Source: Roseovarius amoyensis (lineage in GTDB: Bacteria; Pseudomonadota; Alphaproteobacteria; Rhodobacterales; Rhodobacteraceae). From it: a DNA stretch of 64,000 nt. The notes under the pieces were generated by a model. The model did no database searches. It was given only the letters and a program-made list of their open reading frames with translations, and was not told the origin of the DNA. Shown here in pieces: positions 1 through 7,888 of this stretch (its first letter is position 1; each line of letters opens with the position of its first letter). A program made the position numbers and the translations under genes. Location: positions 81,141 through 145,140 of the forward strand of contig NZ_QITQ01000008.1 of assembly GCF_003260265.1 (NCBI RefSeq). The letters run 5' to 3'.

Positions 1-1
1 G

Positions 2-196
2 GATTTCGGCGTGTTTGATACGCCGGACACCTTCTATTTGTCCCATGAGCAATCCTTTGGATGGCTGCGTGGTGCCATTTACCGTCATATCATACGCCAC
101 TGGATGAATGCGCGCGTACGTGGTTTCCGCAGCGGCCGCCTCAAGACTGACCGACGCGCGACACACGCGCATGAGGAGCCTGCCAATGCCGCATGA
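2..196 (+). CDS. C-terminal end of an unrecognised protein (partial)
   Basis: An open frame enters from the left edge and stops 11 bases inside the next gene. Such an overlap is common between translationally coupled genes. The visible 64 residues are rich in Arg, His and aromatic residues (for example YRHIIRHW) and show no motif I recognise. A GTG at 11 could be a start, but an open frame from base 2 fits better with a gene truncated by the window edge. It may be a chance frame; the only support is its position directly before the CDF transporter. Confidence 0.35.
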   Translation, partial: DFGVFDTPDTFYLSHEQSFGWLRGAIYRHIIRHWMNARVRGFRSGRLKTDRRATHAHEEPANAA

Positions 197-1151
197 TCAT
201 GGGCACGCGCATATCGATCCGGATTCTGGCGATCGGCGGGTTGCCATTGCGATCTGGGCGAACGGGCTTCTTACCGTTGCGCAGATCGTCGGGGGCATAT
301 TGTCAGGCAGTCTGGCACTGATCGCCGATGCGCTGCACAACTTTTCCGATATGGCCTCGCTTGTCATTGCCTTCGCCGCACGCAAGATCGCGCGCCGCCC
401 GGCCGATGAGCGCATGACCTTCGGCTATGGTCGGGTCGAAATCGTCGCGGCCCTGGTTAACTACACCACCCTGATTTTGATCGGCTTCTACCTGATCTAC
501 GAAGGTGGCATGCGCATGATTGATCCACCCGAAGTCATGGGTTGGACCGTCGTCATTCTCGGTGGAATTGCGCTTGTGGTCGACACACTGACCGCAATGC
601 TGACCTATTCGATGCAGAAGGGCAGCGTGAACATCCGCGCGCTTTTCCTGCATAACCTGTCGGACGCGCTTGCTTCGGTCGCGGTTATCGTCGGTGGGTC
701 GCTGATCATCCTTTACGACATGCGTTGGGTCGATCCTGCCATCACCATCGGCATCGCGATCTACATCCTGTATCTGTCTTTCACTGAAATAGGCGGCCCA
801 ATCCGAACCCTGATGCTCGGGAGCCCGCCGGACATCGACAACGAGGCCGTCGTCGAAGCGATGCGGAAAGTCGAAGGCGTCGCCGACGTCCACCACGTCC
901 ATCTCTGGCAAATGCAAGAGCACGAGGCTGCGCTCGACTGCCATGTCGTCGTGGCAGCCGAGGGCTGGTCGAAGATCGAAGAGATCAAGAGCGCGATCAA
1001 GAAGCGGCTGAAGGAAGAGTTCGGCATCAGCCATTCCAGTCTCGAATTTGAGCATGAGGATCGCGCTCATCAGAACGCCGATCTCTACGGTCACGGCAAC
1101 GCAAGTGAAAAGGAGAAGACCAATGTTCAAGGAAACGCTGACCGAGCATGA
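186..1151 (+). CDS. Cation diffusion facilitator (CDF) metal exporter, CzcD/ZitB-like
   Basis: This is a 321-residue inner-membrane metal/proton antiporter that would move divalent metal such as Zn out of the cytoplasm. The N-terminus is His-rich (HDHGHAH). About six membrane segments follow. The transport-site motifs are HNFSD in helix 2 and HNLSD in helix 5, the His/Asp pairs expected for CDF proteins. The C-terminal cytoplasmic domain (from about residue 210) carries HHVHLWQM. The ATG at 186 was chosen because GAGGAG lies 7 bases upstream; an in-frame ATG at 171 overlaps that site. The 3' end overlaps the next gene by 29 bases. Family assignment is firm, the exact metal is not. Confidence 0.9.
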   Translation: MPHDHGHAHIDPDSGDRRVAIAIWANGLLTVAQIVGGILSGSLALIADALHNFSDMASLVIAFAARKIARRPADERMTFGYGRVEIVAALVNYTTLILIGFYLIYEGGMRMIDPPEVMGWTVVILGGIALVVDTLTAMLTYSMQKGSVNIRALFLHNLSDALASVAVIVGGSLIILYDMRWVDPAITIGIAIYILYLSFTEIGGPIRTLMLGSPPDIDNEAVVEAMRKVEGVADVHHVHLWQMQEHEAALDCHVVVAAEGWSKIEEIKSAIKKRLKEEFGISHSSLEFEHEDRAHQNADLYGHGNASEKEKTNVQGNADRA

Positions 1152-1485
1152 TAATGTCATCGGGCTCGTCTGCGAAGGCAAGTTGACAGAGGCAGACTTC
1201 AAGAAAATGCACGCGCTGCTTCATGAACGTCTTGGAACAACCGATAATCCGGGTCTGGTTCTCGACCTTACAAGTTTCGAGGGCTACGAAGAGCTTTCGG
1301 CGATCCTGGAAGATCTGAAGATCGACACCGCCCACGTGAACGATTTCTGTCGCATAGCGGTTGTCGGAGAACGCAGATGGATGGAATGGGGCGCTCGGGT
1401 GGTCAACCTACTGACGGGCTCCGAGATGCAGTGGTTCGAATCCAGCGATGCCGAGTCCGCACTTGCGTGGGCGCGTGACGGGTAG
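1123..1485 (+). CDS. SpoIIAA-like (STAS-fold) protein
   Basis: A 120-residue cytoplasmic protein of the SpoIIAA-like family, a STAS-type fold often found as a single small domain beside transport genes. Visible features are the strand LVCEGKLTEADFKK near the start, VLDLTSFEGYE in the middle and IAVVGERRWMEWG before the last helix. The start ATG has AAGGAG about 8 bases upstream and lies inside the end of the CDF gene, so the two are probably co-translated. The biochemical role of this family is not established. A binding or regulatory role toward the exporter is only an inference from position. Confidence 0.8.
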   Translation: MFKETLTEHDNVIGLVCEGKLTEADFKKMHALLHERLGTTDNPGLVLDLTSFEGYEELSAILEDLKIDTAHVNDFCRIAVVGERRWMEWGARVVNLLTGSEMQWFESSDAESALAWARDG

Positions 1486-1669
1486 CCAACGATTCTGCAA
1501 GAAAAGGACTAACTGAATTGGATATGGAATAATGCTTCTGGCGGATCCGGACCTACTACGTAGCGACTTTAACCGGGTACTGTGTGCTCATGTGCGATTC
1601 GAGTGAAATGACATCCGCCTCAAGATCGTGAGGCTACAGGGGCATCACGTCCAAGTTACAGAATATCGC

Positions 1670-1700
1670 TTGACCTCCCCTTACTGGAAGGTTGTAAAAA
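1670..1700 (+). promoter_or_regulatory. CueR/MerR-type promoter for the oxidase cluster
   Basis: The -35 TTGACC (1670-1675) and the -10 TAAAAA (1695-1700) are separated by exactly 19 bases, the over-long spacing that MerR-family activators correct. The spacer holds an inverted repeat (ACCTCCCC ... GGAAGGT) close to known CueR operators. A CueR gene is present at 10521-10940. Transcription would begin at about 1707. Confidence 0.8.
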
Positions 1701-1706
1701 CTGTTC

Positions 1707-2060
1707 ATGTTCCGCATTTTTCGCCTTGTTTTGATTCTCATGCTGACCTTCGGTACAGTGACTGCGCCGGATATGTCGTTGGCCGGTATGTCGGTCACGG
1801 CTATGGCGCAGATGGAACCCACCGAAAGCGCGGATGGCCGTTGCGGCGGGTGCGATCCCACCGGATTTGCTGAGGGCACTGCCTGTGAAGGTGGGTGTCC
1901 TGTTCCTTGCGGCTCCAGCGGTACTTCTGGCCTCCTTGCCAATATGCCGTCAGCGCGGCTCACGAGGCCTTTTGGTACTGCCGTCCGGGGTGCCGAACCT
2001 TTGATCTCACTCGGCACGAATCCGTCGCTTGATCCATTCCCTCCCAAACTGCCTGTCTGA
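1707..2060 (+). CDS. Small exported Cys-rich protein
   Basis: A 117-residue protein with a hydrophobic N-terminal signal (FRLVLILMLTFGTVTA), a central cluster of cysteines (RCGGCD, ACEGGCPVPCG) and a C-terminus ending PFPPKLPV. I do not recognise a named family with certainty. The Cys clusters and position in front of a multicopper oxidase suggest periplasmic metal binding, possibly like CopL-type proteins. The ATG coincides with the expected transcription start of the CueR-type promoter, so the message may be leaderless. An in-frame ATG at 1740 would lose the basic part of the signal. Similar short proteins lie at 14006-14428 and 27180-27509. Confidence 0.6.
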   Translation: MFRIFRLVLILMLTFGTVTAPDMSLAGMSVTAMAQMEPTESADGRCGGCDPTGFAEGTACEGGCPVPCGSSGTSGLLANMPSARLTRPFGTAVRGAEPLISLGTNPSLDPFPPKLPV

Positions 2061-2150
2061 ACCTGAAACCGGCCTCGCCTGCTGCGAGGCCTGATTGTTG
2101 CTTTGGCCGAAGCTGGCTGAGTGCGACCCTTTCAGATCAAGGCAGTTGCG

Positions 2151-3590
2151 ATGATCCTCCACAGACCGATTTCACGAAGGCACGTGCTTCGCACAGGTGC
2201 CGCATTCACAGCCCTATCCGCTCTGTCACCTGCACGAATGGCGATGGCCGATCCAACTGGGGACCCATTCGTCCTACGCGCGGCATCCGGACAGGCCGCC
2301 CTGCGCCCGTCACCATACGGCCCGACTAATGTCTGGAGCTATAACGGATCCGTCCCCGGCCCTAAAATCCGAGTACGCCAGGGCGACCGAATCCGCGTTC
2401 TGGCTCAGAATGGGTTGGATGAAGGGACCACAATCCACTGGCATGGCATCCGCACGCCCAATGCGATGGACGGAGTGCCGTTCCTTACACAGGATCCGAT
2501 CCCGGTTGATGGCGATTTTCTCTACGAGTTCAATGCGCTGGATGCGGGCACGTTCTGGTACCATCCGCACCAGCGCAGTTCGGAACAGGTCGGACGCGGG
2601 CTTTACGGGTCGCTGATCGTCGAGGAGGCGGACCCGATCCGCGTCGATCGCGACGTGACCTGGATGCTGGACGACTGGCGCATGACGCGGGCGGGGCAGT
2701 TGTCGGATGACTTCGGCAACCGCCATGACGCGATGCACGGCGGTCGTATTGGCAATTCCGTGACCATCAACGGTCAGATCCCCGAACAAATCTCGGTGCA
2801 ATCCGGTGAGCGCATCCGCTTGCGGCTAGTCAACGCGGCGAACGCGCGGATATTCGGGCTGGATTTCGGCGGTCTTGCACCGGCTGTGGTCGCGCTGGAT
2901 GGTCAACCCGTGACCCCTCATGCACCAAATGGCGATATCGTAGTGATCGGCCCGGCCATGCGTGTCGATCTGGTGATCGACATGACCGGCAAGCCCGGAG
3001 AAGTCGTCACCGTCACCGATGTCTTCTACGACGGCCTCGAATACCGTCTGGTCGACCTCGTCTATGGGCCTGACAGGCTGCGGGACAGTGTGCCGGATTG
3101 GTCGATGGACCTGCCACCCAACCCGTTGGCGGAACCGGACATGGCGTCGGCCGCGCGGCATCAGATCGTCTTCAACGGCGGAATGATGGGGCAGATGATG
3201 ATGGGCGGCGGCATGGGGTCGATGATGGAGCAGATGCGCGAGGGCAACATGTGGTTCATCAACGGCGAAGCCGCGACGGGGCACACGATGGACCCCTTGC
3301 TGGTCCTGCCGCAGGGCACATCGCACGTGTTCGAGATGGATAATCGCACCGCATGGCACCATCCGATCCATTTCCATGGGCATTCGTTCCGTGTGATCGC
3401 GCGCAACGGGCAATCGACTCGGTATCGCGAATGGCAGGACACCGTCCTGATGGCCCCCAAAGAACGGGTCGAGATCGCCTTCGTGGCGGACAACCCCGGC
3501 GATTGGATGTTCCACTGCCACATCCTGGAACACCAAGCGGCGGGCATGATGGGCGTCATCCGCGTCGATCCCGGCACGACCAAAATCTGA
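2151..3590 (+). CDS. Tat-exported multicopper oxidase, CueO-like
   Basis: A 479-residue periplasmic oxidase, probably a cuprous oxidase that converts Cu(I) to less permeant Cu(II). A twin-arginine signal (SRRHVLRTGAAF) starts the protein. The four copper-binding blocks are in order: IHWHG, FWYHPHQRS, HHPIHFHGHSF and FHCHILEHQAAGM. A Met-rich insert of about 25 residues (MMGQMMMGGGMGSMMEQM) near residues 343-362 is typical of CueO-type enzymes. The ATG at 2151 has AAGG upstream; a GTG at 2121 is in frame but less likely. It sits downstream of the CueR-type promoter at 1670-1700, with the small Cys-rich gene between. Confidence 0.92.
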   Translation: MILHRPISRRHVLRTGAAFTALSALSPARMAMADPTGDPFVLRAASGQAALRPSPYGPTNVWSYNGSVPGPKIRVRQGDRIRVLAQNGLDEGTTIHWHGIRTPNAMDGVPFLTQDPIPVDGDFLYEFNALDAGTFWYHPHQRSSEQVGRGLYGSLIVEEADPIRVDRDVTWMLDDWRMTRAGQLSDDFGNRHDAMHGGRIGNSVTINGQIPEQISVQSGERIRLRLVNAANARIFGLDFGGLAPAVVALDGQPVTPHAPNGDIVVIGPAMRVDLVIDMTGKPGEVVTVTDVFYDGLEYRLVDLVYGPDRLRDSVPDWSMDLPPNPLAEPDMASAARHQIVFNGGMMGQMMMGGGMGSMMEQMREGNMWFINGEAATGHTMDPLLVLPQGTSHVFEMDNRTAWHHPIHFHGHSFRVIARNGQSTRYREWQDTVLMAPKERVEIAFVADNPGDWMFHCHILEHQAAGMMGVIRVDPGTTKI

Positions 3591-3628
3591 AATCTCACAA
3601 CCCAATGACCACGAAAAGGAATGAACCG

Positions 3629-4084
3629 ATGAACAAGATACTTGGATTTACCAGCCTCGGCACGGCAGGTGCCGTCGCCGTCCTCGCGATGAGCCTGAAT
3701 GCCGCGCCTGCCGCAGCGCAGGAGGTCACGCTCTACAAGAACCCGCAATGCGGATGCTGCGAAAGCTACGCGGACTATCTGCGCGAAAACGGTTTCACGG
3801 TGGAGGTGCGGCCGACCCACGATCTCGCGCAGATCAGTCGCGAGGCTGGTATCCCGGACGACTTCCAAGGCTGTCATACAGCCTTTCTCGACGATTACGT
3901 CGTCAGCGGACACGTGCCGATCGATGTCGTCAACAGGCTGCTCGAAGAGCGCCCGGAAATTGCCGGTGTGACACTTCCCGGCATGCCATTGGGGTCGCCG
4001 GGTATGGGCGGCGCGAAACAGGAGCCCTTCAAGATTTACACCGTCGAGGAAGGTGTGAGCCCGACCGTATATTCGGTCGAATGA
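3629..4084 (+). CDS. DUF411 periplasmic metal-binding protein
   Basis: A 151-residue exported protein of the DUF411 family, which recurs in copper-resistance loci. A signal peptide (about residues 1-27, ending PAAAQ) is followed by the family's two hallmark stretches, KNPQCGCCESY and GCHTAFLDDYVVSGHVP. The cysteines and His are the likely metal ligands. The start is set by AAAAGGA 8 bases upstream. It follows the multicopper oxidase by 38 bases and probably shares its transcript. Its exact role (copper binding or delivery to the oxidase) is inferred from context. Confidence 0.88.
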   Translation: MNKILGFTSLGTAGAVAVLAMSLNAAPAAAQEVTLYKNPQCGCCESYADYLRENGFTVEVRPTHDLAQISREAGIPDDFQGCHTAFLDDYVVSGHVPIDVVNRLLEERPEIAGVTLPGMPLGSPGMGGAKQEPFKIYTVEEGVSPTVYSVE

Positions 4085-4150
4085 TCAATCGCGCGGTCTG
4101 GTGCGAACCCGTGCCAGACCGGTTTCAAGGGAAAACAAAGGATGGAATGC

Positions 4151-4285
4151 ATGATGATGGACGGTGGAATGATGGGCGGCGGCATGATGATTGCGATGGG
4201 CCTCGTCTGGTTGCTGATCGTGGGTGTGCTGGTGCTCGCGGCGATCGCCTTGGTCAAATACATCCGCTCGGACAGCGGAAAATAG
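4151..4285 (+). CDS. Small Met-rich single-pass membrane protein
   Basis: A 44-residue protein (47 if the ATG at 4142 is used). The N-terminus is Met- and Gly-rich (MMMDGGMMGGGMMIAMG) and is followed by one hydrophobic helix (LVWLLIVGVLVLAAIALV) and a short basic tail. AAAGGA at 4137-4142 sits 8 bases before the ATG at 4151, which is why this start is preferred. Met clusters of this kind bind Cu(I). I do not know a named family. It probably belongs to the copper operon it sits in. Confidence 0.55.
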   Translation: MMMDGGMMGGGMMIAMGLVWLLIVGVLVLAAIALVKYIRSDSGK

Positions 4286-4297
4286 AAATGCGCCGAA

Positions 4298-4456
4298 ATG
4301 CGGACTGAAGGTGCCAGCAGCGGCGACAGCCTGTTGTCGATGGGATTGGTCTGGGCGCTTTGCGTCCTGCTTGTCCTGTCGTTGCTCGCGGCACTCATCG
4401 TCCTCTGTAGGTGGCTCGCAATAAGAAGGCGGAAACTTAGTGAAAAACACGATTAG
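4298..4456 (+). CDS. Possible small membrane protein
   Basis: A 52-residue frame between the Met-rich peptide and the cytochrome gene. It has one clear membrane helix (MGLVWALCVLLVLSLLAALIVLC) and a basic tail. It starts 12 bases after the previous stop and overlaps the next start by 17 bases, so it is positioned like a real operon member. No good ribosome-binding site is evident and there is no recognisable motif. It may be a degenerate duplicate of the preceding small membrane gene. Confidence 0.4.
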   Translation: MRTEGASSGDSLLSMGLVWALCVLLVLSLLAALIVLCRWLAIRRRKLSEKHD

Positions 4457-4865
4457 GCTCTCGGCTGTCCTGCTCGCCACAACGGTTTTGCCCGTAGCGG
4501 CGCAGAGCGACGTGCTCATGGGCGAGCGCCTTTATCAAGAGAATTGTGCCAGTTGCCATGGGGCAAACCTGGAGGGGCAACCTGAATGGCGCACACGATT
4601 GCCGAACGGCAGGTTGCCTGCCCCGCCGCACGACGCCTCCGGCCATACCTGGCATCACCCCGACCGCGTATTGCTCGACATCGTGAAACGCGGACCGGCG
4701 GCGATTGTCGGGAACGGGTACGAAAGCGACATGCCCGGATATGAGGATGTGCTGACAGACGATGAGATCACGGCGATCATTGACTACATCAAGAGCACAT
4801 GGCCCAACCGGATCCGCGCGTCGCAGGAAAGCCGATCCCTTGCCGATGAGCAGGCGCAGCCATGA
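4440..4865 (+). CDS. Class I c-type cytochrome, periplasmic
   Basis: A 141-residue exported electron carrier. It has a signal peptide ending VAAQ, a single heme site CASCH near residue 37 and a probable axial Met in SDMPGYEDVLTD near residue 102. A C-terminal helix IDYIKSTWP is typical of small class I cytochromes. The start is GTG, with AAGGCGG about 8 bases upstream. The stop overlaps the next gene by 4 bases (ATGA). Its partner could be the upstream multicopper oxidase or the SCO/Dsb proteins of the same cluster; that is inference. Confidence 0.85.
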   Translation: MKNTIRLSAVLLATTVLPVAAQSDVLMGERLYQENCASCHGANLEGQPEWRTRLPNGRLPAPPHDASGHTWHHPDRVLLDIVKRGPAAIVGNGYESDMPGYEDVLTDDEITAIIDYIKSTWPNRIRASQESRSLADEQAQP

Positions 4866-5458
4866 CGGGAGAGGTCGAGAGAAATGCCGACCCTGTGACG
4901 AGACGCAGAATCTCTGGGTTCGTGCTGGTGCCGCTGATAGCTTTTGCCCTCATGGTCCTGTTCGGTTGGGGGCTTTTCAGGGGTGGCGACGACTTGCCGT
5001 CGGCACTTCTCGGCAAACCCGTGCCCGACTTCGCGCTGCCCCCGGTGCTCGGCCGCGAAGAAGGTCTTTCGACGCAGGATCTGATCGGCCATGTCTCGCT
5101 GGTGAACGTTTTTGCCTCTTGGTGTGTGCCCTGTCGGGCCGAACATCCGCTGTTCATGGAGTTGAGCGCAACAGGTGAGGTGCCGCTTTACGGGATCAAC
5201 TACAAGGACCCGCCCGATCAGGCGCGCGCCTGGCTCGACGAGTTGGGTGATCCCTACGCGCGCATCGGGGCCGACATCAACGGACGCGCCGGTATCGAAT
5301 GGGGCGTCTATGGCGTGCCCGAAACCTACGTCATCGCGCCCGACGGCACCATCGCCTACCGCCATGTTGGTCCGATCACACGAGCAATCCTGCAGGAAAC
5401 GCTGCTGCCGATCGTCCGTGACCACAAAACCCAACCCGCCAAGGAGAAAACGCCATGA
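4862..5458 (+). CDS. DsbE/CcmG-like membrane-anchored thioredoxin
   Basis: A 198-residue periplasmic thiol-disulfide protein held by one N-terminal membrane helix (about residues 19-40). The redox site is WCVPC near residue 90, and the cis-Pro loop reads GVYGVPETYVI, the signature of the DsbE/CcmG group that reduces apocytochrome c or other periplasmic cysteines. It overlaps its neighbours on both sides by 4 bases (ATGA), so it is tightly coupled to the cytochrome and TlpA genes. Its electrons could come from the CcdA encoded at 7885-8625. Confidence 0.88.
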   Translation: MTGEVERNADPVTRRRISGFVLVPLIAFALMVLFGWGLFRGGDDLPSALLGKPVPDFALPPVLGREEGLSTQDLIGHVSLVNVFASWCVPCRAEHPLFMELSATGEVPLYGINYKDPPDQARAWLDELGDPYARIGADINGRAGIEWGVYGVPETYVIAPDGTIAYRHVGPITRAILQETLLPIVRDHKTQPAKEKTP

Positions 5459-5967
5459 AAAATCTGAAACCGGCGCTGATCGCCTTGGCACTGTCCGTCG
5501 GCGCGGCTTTCGCGACACCGCAAGGGTTTGCACTTCACGACACCCCGCAGCCTGTCGCCAATGTGCGCTACGAGAAAGAAGACGGAAGCCGGGGAGACAT
5601 GGAAGATTTTCGCGGCAAAGTGATCCTCGTGAATGTCTGGGCAACTTGGTGCGTCCCTTGCCGGGAAGAGATGCCGACACTGGATGCGCTGCAAGCGGAA
5701 CTTGGCGGCGACGACTTCGAGGTGGTCGCCCTTTCCATCGACCGGGCCGGATCAAAAGTCGTGCGCCGCTTCTACGACGAAATCGGAGTTTCCAATCTCA
5801 AGATGTATGTCGACCAGACCATGCTTTCAGCCACTGCGCTGCGTACTGTCGGCCTGCCGACGACGATCCTGATCGACGCGCAGGGGCGGGAGCTTGGTCG
5901 ACTGGTCGGCCCGGCCGAATGGGACGACCCCGAAATGGTGTCCTTTCTGAGCGGATTTATCGAATGA
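5455..5967 (+). CDS. TlpA-family periplasmic thioredoxin
   Basis: A 170-residue exported thioredoxin-fold protein. It has a signal peptide (about residues 1-26), the active site WCVPC near residue 65 in VNVWATWCVPCREEMP, and a cis-Pro loop GLPTTILID. TlpA-type proteins reduce disulfides, for instance the Cys pair of SCO copper chaperones. An SCO gene lies 740 bases downstream. It starts inside the stop of the DsbE-like gene, with AAGGAG upstream. Confidence 0.87.
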   Translation: MKNLKPALIALALSVGAAFATPQGFALHDTPQPVANVRYEKEDGSRGDMEDFRGKVILVNVWATWCVPCREEMPTLDALQAELGGDDFEVVALSIDRAGSKVVRRFYDEIGVSNLKMYVDQTMLSATALRTVGLPTTILIDAQGRELGRLVGPAEWDDPEMVSFLSGFIE

Positions 5968-5993
5968 GTGCCCCAGAAGACGTTCTCTCAACC

Positions 5994-6024
5994 TTGATCT
6001 TCCAGTTACTGGAATGACTACTTC
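5994..6024 (+). promoter_or_regulatory. CueR/MerR-type promoter
   Basis: The -35 TTGATC (5994-5999) and -10 TACTTC (6019-6024) are 19 bases apart. The spacer contains the dyad TTCCAGTTACTGGAA. It lies just after the TlpA stop and 25 bases before the next gene, so it should restart transcription within the copper cluster. Confidence 0.75.
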
Positions 6025-6048
6025 ACTAATATCGAAAGGATTTCCCGG

Positions 6049-6330
6049 ATGACCGACATATCACCTTCCAACATCGCGGGTGCCGCCGACATCGAAAGCG
6101 CAGGCAACTGGCCCGGGTGGCTGACGCGCAGACGATTGCTGTTCGTCGGTGCGGCAACCTTGATCGGGGGCGGCATGGCCTTGAACTGGGGATGGCTCAG
6201 CGCGATCGGGCTCGCGCCTGTTCTGGTCTCGCTGGCCCCCTGCGCTGCGATGTGCGGCCTGGGTCTGTGCATGAAGGGCGGGTCCGGAAAGGGCTGTTCC
6301 AAATCGCCCGAGGGGGCGTCTCCCGATTGA
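6049..6330 (+). CDS. Small membrane protein with Cys-rich tail
   Basis: A 93-residue protein. A polar N-terminus of about 25 residues precedes two short hydrophobic segments (residues about 29-47 and 50-66). The tail carries several cysteines (CAAMCGLGLCMKGGSGKGC). Transcription from the CueR-type promoter gives a leader of about 18 bases with AAAGGA 9 bases before the ATG. No family is recognised. Cysteines near the membrane and direct CueR-type control suggest a copper-related role, but this is inference. Confidence 0.65.
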   Translation: MTDISPSNIAGAADIESAGNWPGWLTRRRLLFVGAATLIGGGMALNWGWLSAIGLAPVLVSLAPCAAMCGLGLCMKGGSGKGCSKSPEGASPD

Positions 6331-6370
6331 GTTCTTTCGATAACCACACGATTAACCCAAGGAGAAAACC

Positions 6371-6643
6371 ATGAGAAAAGCATTTAAAACCTTCGTCGTA
6401 GCGTCAGCCGTTACCGCAAGTGCATTTGCCGTCAGCGCCCAGGAACAGGCGACGCCTGATACCGGCGAGATGATGCAGAATGACGGTGCCATGCAAGGCG
6501 GCATGATGGATGGCGATATGGAGAGCATGATGAAGATGATGGCCGAAATGAAGCCCATGATGGAAGCCTGCACCGAGATGATGGCGTCCATGACGGAGAA
6601 CATGGACGGCGGCATGATGCCGTCGCCAAATTCTGACGGCTAA
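6371..6643 (+). CDS. Met-rich exported protein
   Basis: A 90-residue protein with a clear signal peptide (about residues 1-23, ending VSAQ). The mature part is dominated by Met and acidic residues (MMQNDGAMQGGMMDGDMESM and more). Such Met arrays bind Cu(I) or Ag(I) in the periplasm, as in PcoE/CopC-type peptides, but I cannot name a family. AAGGAG precedes the ATG by 7 bases. It follows the Cys-tail membrane protein by 40 bases and is probably on the same CueR-controlled transcript. Confidence 0.75.
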   Translation: MRKAFKTFVVASAVTASAFAVSAQEQATPDTGEMMQNDGAMQGGMMDGDMESMMKMMAEMKPMMEACTEMMASMTENMDGGMMPSPNSDG

Positions 6644-6704
6644 ACTGCCGAAAATGCCTGTCGGTCTGCGGATCGGCAGGCAAAAGTTTTGAAGGATTTA
6701 AGAA

Positions 6705-7400
6705 TTGACAGCACTGACACGACGCGCCGCTTTGGCGATACTTGCGGGTACGATCTCCTCTCCAGCTTTAGCCGATCATCCCGGTGAAAACCTGGATGCA
6801 CGTATGTTCGAGATGGAGCCATACTTCCAGGTTGTCGATGAGGTGCAGGCACCAGGTTTCGAGTTGCAGGATTCCGAGGGGAATACTGTGCGCCTGTCGG
6901 ATTTCAGCGACAAGGTGATCATCCTGCACTTCATCTACGCCAATTGCCCGGATATCTGCCCGCTCCACTCCGAAAAGATCGCGGCCATACAGACTTCGAT
7001 CAACGACGGGCCGATGAAGGAGCTTGTGCAGTTCATCTCGATCACCACCGATCCGGTGAATGACACGCCGGACGTGCTGCGCGATTACGTGGATCGGCAT
7101 GGACTCGATCCGAGCAACTGGGTCATTTTGACCAAGCAGCCTGATCAATCTGATGACGCAACGCGCCTTCTGGCGCGGGAATATGGGCTGGAGTTCACGA
7201 TGACCGCCGACAGCGACATGATGATGCACGGAGCGGTCACCCATGTCGTGGATATCGGCGGGCGGTTCGCTGCAAAATTTCATGGCATGGACTTCAAGAA
7301 CGTGAACCTCATCCTCTATGTCAGCGAGTTGATCAACAACGCACAGCATCGACGCCGGGAGCCCAGCTGGTGGGACCGGCTGACAGGTGTGTCTCAATGA
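6705..7400 (+). CDS. SCO1/SenC-family copper chaperone
   Basis: A 231-residue exported protein of the SCO family, which delivers copper to cytochrome oxidase CuA sites or acts as a periplasmic thiol/copper protein. The copper ligands are visible: the Cys pair CPDICPLH near residue 82 and the distal His in MMMHGAVTHV near residue 174. A signal peptide with RR (TRRAALAILAG) covers about residues 1-23. The start is TTG, supported by GAAGGA 8 bases upstream. The stop overlaps the next gene by 4 bases. It may also act in copper tolerance in this setting. Confidence 0.9.
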   Translation: MTALTRRAALAILAGTISSPALADHPGENLDARMFEMEPYFQVVDEVQAPGFELQDSEGNTVRLSDFSDKVIILHFIYANCPDICPLHSEKIAAIQTSINDGPMKELVQFISITTDPVNDTPDVLRDYVDRHGLDPSNWVILTKQPDQSDDATRLLAREYGLEFTMTADSDMMMHGAVTHVVDIGGRFAAKFHGMDFKNVNLILYVSELINNAQHRRREPSWWDRLTGVSQ

Positions 7401-7888
7401 GTGTCTTTGCGACTGGCGTCAGGCTGTCCTCGACAGACGGAATTTCCCTGACAGCTCTGCGTCGGTATTTTTCGGTGATCATCCCGGCCAATCTGATCTG
7501 GGAGTTCGCGCATATGCCGCTCTACACGATATGGAACGAGGGCACCTGGGGTGAGATTGTCTTCGCAGCCGTCCATTGCACGGGTGGTGATATCCTGATC
7601 GCCATGAGCGCGCTGATGCTTGCCCTCATGCTGTCGGGCCGGGGCTGGCCCCTAGTCGCCTCCACGCGGCGGTCTGTGACCGTCCTGACGGTGGTGTTTG
7701 GACTGGGATACACGCTGTTCAGCGAATGGCTCAACATCGTGATCCGCGCGGCCTGGGCCTATTCGGACCTGATGCCGATCATTCCGGTCCTCGATGCGGG
7801 CCTGTCACCTGTTTTGCAATGGATCGTGGTCCCGCTGGTCGCGTTCTGGTGGGCCGTGTGGTCCTTCAACACTAAGCGAGAAACATGA
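7397..7888 (+). CDS. Multi-pass membrane protein of unknown function
   Basis: A 163-residue protein with four to five hydrophobic segments, ending in VPLVAFWWAVWSF. It begins in the SCO stop codon (ATGA) and overlaps the start of ccdA by 4 bases, so it is locked between a copper chaperone and a thiol transporter. Residues such as EFAHMPLYTIW and AVHCTGGD in the first loops could be functional but match no family I recognise. The start at 7397 was chosen over an in-frame ATG at 7370 because of the coupling. Confidence 0.75.
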   Translation: MSVFATGVRLSSTDGISLTALRRYFSVIIPANLIWEFAHMPLYTIWNEGTWGEIVFAAVHCTGGDILIAMSALMLALMLSGRGWPLVASTRRSVTVLTVVFGLGYTLFSEWLNIVIRAAWAYSDLMPIIPVLDAGLSPVLQWIVVPLVAFWWAVWSFNTKRET

